Shown piece by piece: positions 61,504-64,000 of a stretch of 64,000 nt of DNA; within the stretch, counting starts at the first letter, position 1; each line of letters starts with the position of its first letter. This stretch comes from Nothophaeocryptopus gaeumannii. Lineage: Eukaryota; Ascomycota; Dothideomycetes; Mycosphaerellales; Mycosphaerellaceae. Under the pieces are notes generated by a model that worked only from the letters and a program-made list of their open reading frames with translations, did not search any database and was not told the origin of the DNA. Location of the stretch: the NCBI GenBank assembly GCA_031771865.1, contig JASISA010000003.1, positions 1 to 64,000 of the forward strand, in the 5' to 3' direction. A program made the position numbers and the translations under genes.

Positions 61504-61656
61504 TATGCGAACGGCTGTCTCGGTGTTGCGGGCGTCTTCTGGTGGTGTGATGAGATGTATGCGGACGATTGTCTCGCGGGCATCTGCTGGTGGTGTGATG
61601 GGTCGTATACGATCGGTTGTCTCGCGATGATGTCTTCTGGCGGTGTGATGAGATGT
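61504..61656. repeat. Three imperfect tandem copies of an about 50-bp unit
   Basis: Copies begin near 61509, 61558 and 61606 and share 'GTCTTCTGGTGGTGTGATGAG' in part, with a preceding TGTCTCG(C/G)G block. They sit directly outside the left terminal repeat of the degraded pogo-like element. No function is known. Confidence 0.6.
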
Positions 61657-61670
61657 AGAAGTCTTCCCCG

Positions 61671-63781
61671 CGTGGTTCACAGCCGCACGTGATTCACAGA
61701 ATCCTTCACTTCTACACTACCTCTTTATATAGCATTTTCTTAACAACCACTAAACCGATTTTTATAAAATTCAAGGAGCTTATAGAACTGATTGCGAGCT
61801 TTCATTTAATGTATACTTCATGTCCTAAAGCGGGCTAGTTGTCGAATAGCACGTCTAGACCTATGTGAAGCCCGAATCGGGCTTTCTACCTTAGAAACTG
61901 TCTCAGGAGCGTTCAAAGCAACTAGCAGTACAACGATAAGTTGCTTGCGTTTCTTTAGCTTCTTAGTAGCCTACTAAAGGGCCTGTTAGAGTTGATTAGA
62001 CACTACCTTGTCCTCTTTTGTCCTCAGTTTAGTAGCAGCTTTCTTAGCTGCTTATCTCTCCCTCTCTACCTTTTTATTTAGCCTGTCCTTCTTACGCCTT
62101 TTAATAGCAACACGATTCTAAAGTGCTTTAGCCTTTACTTCTTCCCTCTTAAGCTATTTCTAAGCCTCAGCATTCACTTTATCCCTGTCTCTCTGCTCCT
62201 AAAGGTCCTTTGCTTACTAAATCTTCTTAGGTAAAAAGAAAGTAGCTGCACAGTTGTCGTTAGCTCGTAAATCTTCGAATAAGCCCTTGCCTCGCTTCCT
62301 CTTCTTCTTCTTATAAAATAGGGTAGTCTTAAAGCCCTTATTCTTAGCCTTAAGGATAGCATTCTTAGTAGTAATTGCTAAGACTGTGTTTATAAGCTTC
62401 TAGACCTTTTTAGCCTTAGATTTAGTATAAGTCTTAGTAATAACGTCCTTAAGGAGGATCCTAATCTTTCTCTAGTTACTAGTAGATAGTATTAAATTCT
62501 ATAACTCGCTTATACTTAGTCTTAAAGCCGTAATAGGCTCCTTTAGCTAAGGAATCTTAGAAAGAATAACGTTAGGGTTAAAGGGGAATAAGCTAGTCTT
62601 TGTCTACCCTAAAGTAATATTCTTAATAGTAAATGCTTTAGTCTATACTAGCTAAAAGAGGCGGAGGAAGTCTCGCTTTATAATTAAAGAAAGGCCTTAA
62701 TAGTCTCGTAGAAAGTAGTCTAGTTCCTAGCTATAATAGAGTCTAAGAGGTAAGAAGAGTAAGATATCTAGAGGCTATAGTCTATAAGTAGAATAAGGTA
62801 GGTAGATAGCAAGCAAGATCCGGTAACTATTATAATATAAAAGGAAGTTTATATTAATATATAACCTATACCTATTAATAAACAATAGTCTCTAAGATCT
62901 CCCTATAATAGGCCTTATAAAGCGATTAAATACCTACTCTAACTACGCTAGACTAAGCTTATTATCTATCTATCTATTCTCTAAGGATACTATAAAAGAA
63001 TTGTAAATAGATATATCGAGATCCTATACCTAAGTATCTTGAATATTGCCTATCTTTACCTAATAGATTAGGCCTAGAGGAAGGTACTTATTAGCTATAG
63101 AGATATAGGCTAGGTATGTAACCTATTCACGATTGCTATCTTAAGTAGTACCTAGTAACTTCTAATCCTTAAAAGCCTTCTTTATAAATATCCTCTTTGC
63201 CTTTATAAGGAAGCTAATAAGGAAGCCCTTTTTATCTATATTCTATGTATTTTTAGGCTATATGTTATACTACTCTATCTTTTACTTTACTAAGTTAAAG
63301 TAGCTTAAGAACTCCTTCTAATTATCTACTTTCTTACGTGTAGAGTCTATAGGTTATAGATATCGCGATATAATATATCCTAACTACTTCTTAACAAATC
63401 TAGGTACCTAGCCCTTCCCTAGGGCCTAGGTATTTCTTTGCGATATCGTATACGAAATTAGCTAGCATTAAGGGCGTTAGAGGTAGTCTACGGTTAGTAA
63501 GAGTATTAATATATCGTAAAAGAATGCGCTCCTATTAGGGACTAAGAATGGATTAGTATTCGGCTTTATGCTATATAGAATTAGTATGCCCATTGAAGCG
63601 CTTAGATAGCGTGGATCTCTCTACTTTAAATTACCTTGTAGTAGTAGAAATATTAGGCTTCTCTTACAGTTTCAAATTAGCTATCGCTTGTAAAAGGGCG
63701 TCCATTATGTGTTGAGATAATCAATATTAAAGATAATACAAAATTCTACAAAGTGTGCATTAGATGCGGCTGTGAATCACG
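61671..63781 (-). mobile_element. RIP-destroyed pogo-like DNA transposon with terminal inverted repeats, about 2.1 kb
   Basis: The ends are 16-bp inverted repeats: CGTGGTTCACAGCCGC at 61671-61686 and GCGGCTGTGAATCACG at 63766-63781. They match at 15 of 16 bases, and the single difference is a transition. Inside, the sequence is extremely AT-rich. On the minus strand the frames, broken by many TAG/TAA codons, still show pogo/Tan1-type transposase landmarks: 'YINTLTNRRLPLTPLMLANF', then 'DSNREWVTYLAYIS', and a Lys-rich C-terminal tail in the 61950-62350 region. The length suits the Fot1/Tan1 group. I did not find a clear TA target duplication. Confidence 0.8.
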
Positions 63782-64000
63782 TGGGGCAGACCCTTATACG
63801 AAGAGGCTGGGCTGGGCGGGGATGAGGAAGTGAGGTTGATGAAGAGCCGAGAGTCGAAGAAATGGCCTTCAATCAATAATGCCGTTCCACTTTGATGGAG
63901 GGGAGCATTGCTTTTCGTACACTCCCGCGTTTTCGTCCGCCGTATTTCTACTGCATCGATGGCTTGGCGGCCGAGCCTTGAGCCTTGAGACCTGATCTCC

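Noticed and set aside
1..64000. tRNA genes
   Set aside because: I looked for cloverleaf-type A and B boxes but found none I could support by eye; a tRNAscan-SE run would be decisive.

Overview
The window looks like a chromosome segment of a filamentous ascomycete (Pezizomycotina; Dothideomycetes is a guess from the mix of families, not proven). The evidence is eukaryotic gene structure (short 45-75 nt GT-AG introns that restore reading frames and protein motifs), fungal-only domains (Zn2Cys6, DUF3723, DUF7924, HeLo-like, RING-patatin, NB-ARC-TPR), and AT-rich transposon relics. In those relics the stop codons fall where Gln or Trp codons are expected, the mark of repeat-induced point mutation (RIP).

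Layout. 1-13 kb: poorly conserved and partial genes, a damaged DUF7924 gene, a short Zn2Cys6 protein, a nucleotidyltransferase-fold protein, an intact metallophosphoesterase, a C2H2 protein and a small secreted protein. 13.6-18.1 kb: a compact group of lineage-specific genes, three with coiled coils and one pseudokinase, each rebuilt here from several exons. 18.2-35.3 kb: an accessory block with a DUF3723 protein, a RING-patatin phospholipase broken by an 80-bp tandem duplication, a fringe-like glycosyltransferase, a secreted protein, a Fot1-like transposase with two in-frame stops, and a divergent pair made of a HeLo-like protein and an NB-ARC/TPR NOD-like receptor (NLR). 35.3-42.1 kb: a degraded pogo-like DNA transposon split by a Copia LTR retrotransposon with identical LTRs and a 5-bp target duplication. 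42-45.3 kb: gene-poor, with a small secreted protein and a 5S rRNA relic. 45.3-49.8 kb: an amino-acid permease, a frameshifted hypothetical gene and a dead zinc-type dehydrogenase. 50.2-53.8 kb: a RIP-damaged LINE and a hAT relic. 54.6-61 kb: metabolic genes (epoxide-hydrolase-like enzyme, MFS remnant, pyruvate decarboxylase, secreted copper-radical oxidase). 61.7-63.8 kb: another RIP-destroyed pogo-like element with recognisable terminal inverted repeats.

The most interesting system is the divergent pair at 27.5-35.3 kb. The receptor begins with a short Gly/Asn-rich segment of about 34 residues, placed directly before its NB-ARC domain. The neighbouring HeLo-like protein ends with a matching segment. 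This is the architecture of fungal amyloid-signalling pairs, in which an activated NLR templates a membrane-active HeLo-type executioner. The receptor's ligand-sensing part is an array of 37 nearly identical 126-bp TPR units that differ at a few fixed positions. DUF3723, patatin and NLR genes are also recurrent cargo of Starship giant transposons, but no captain recombinase was seen here.

Several genes carry single-base frameshifts (receptor repeat array, Copia pol, dehydrogenase, MFS remnant, the 47.8-kb gene). Some may be assembly errors rather than real mutations. All exon boundaries are inferred by eye from splice signals and frame.
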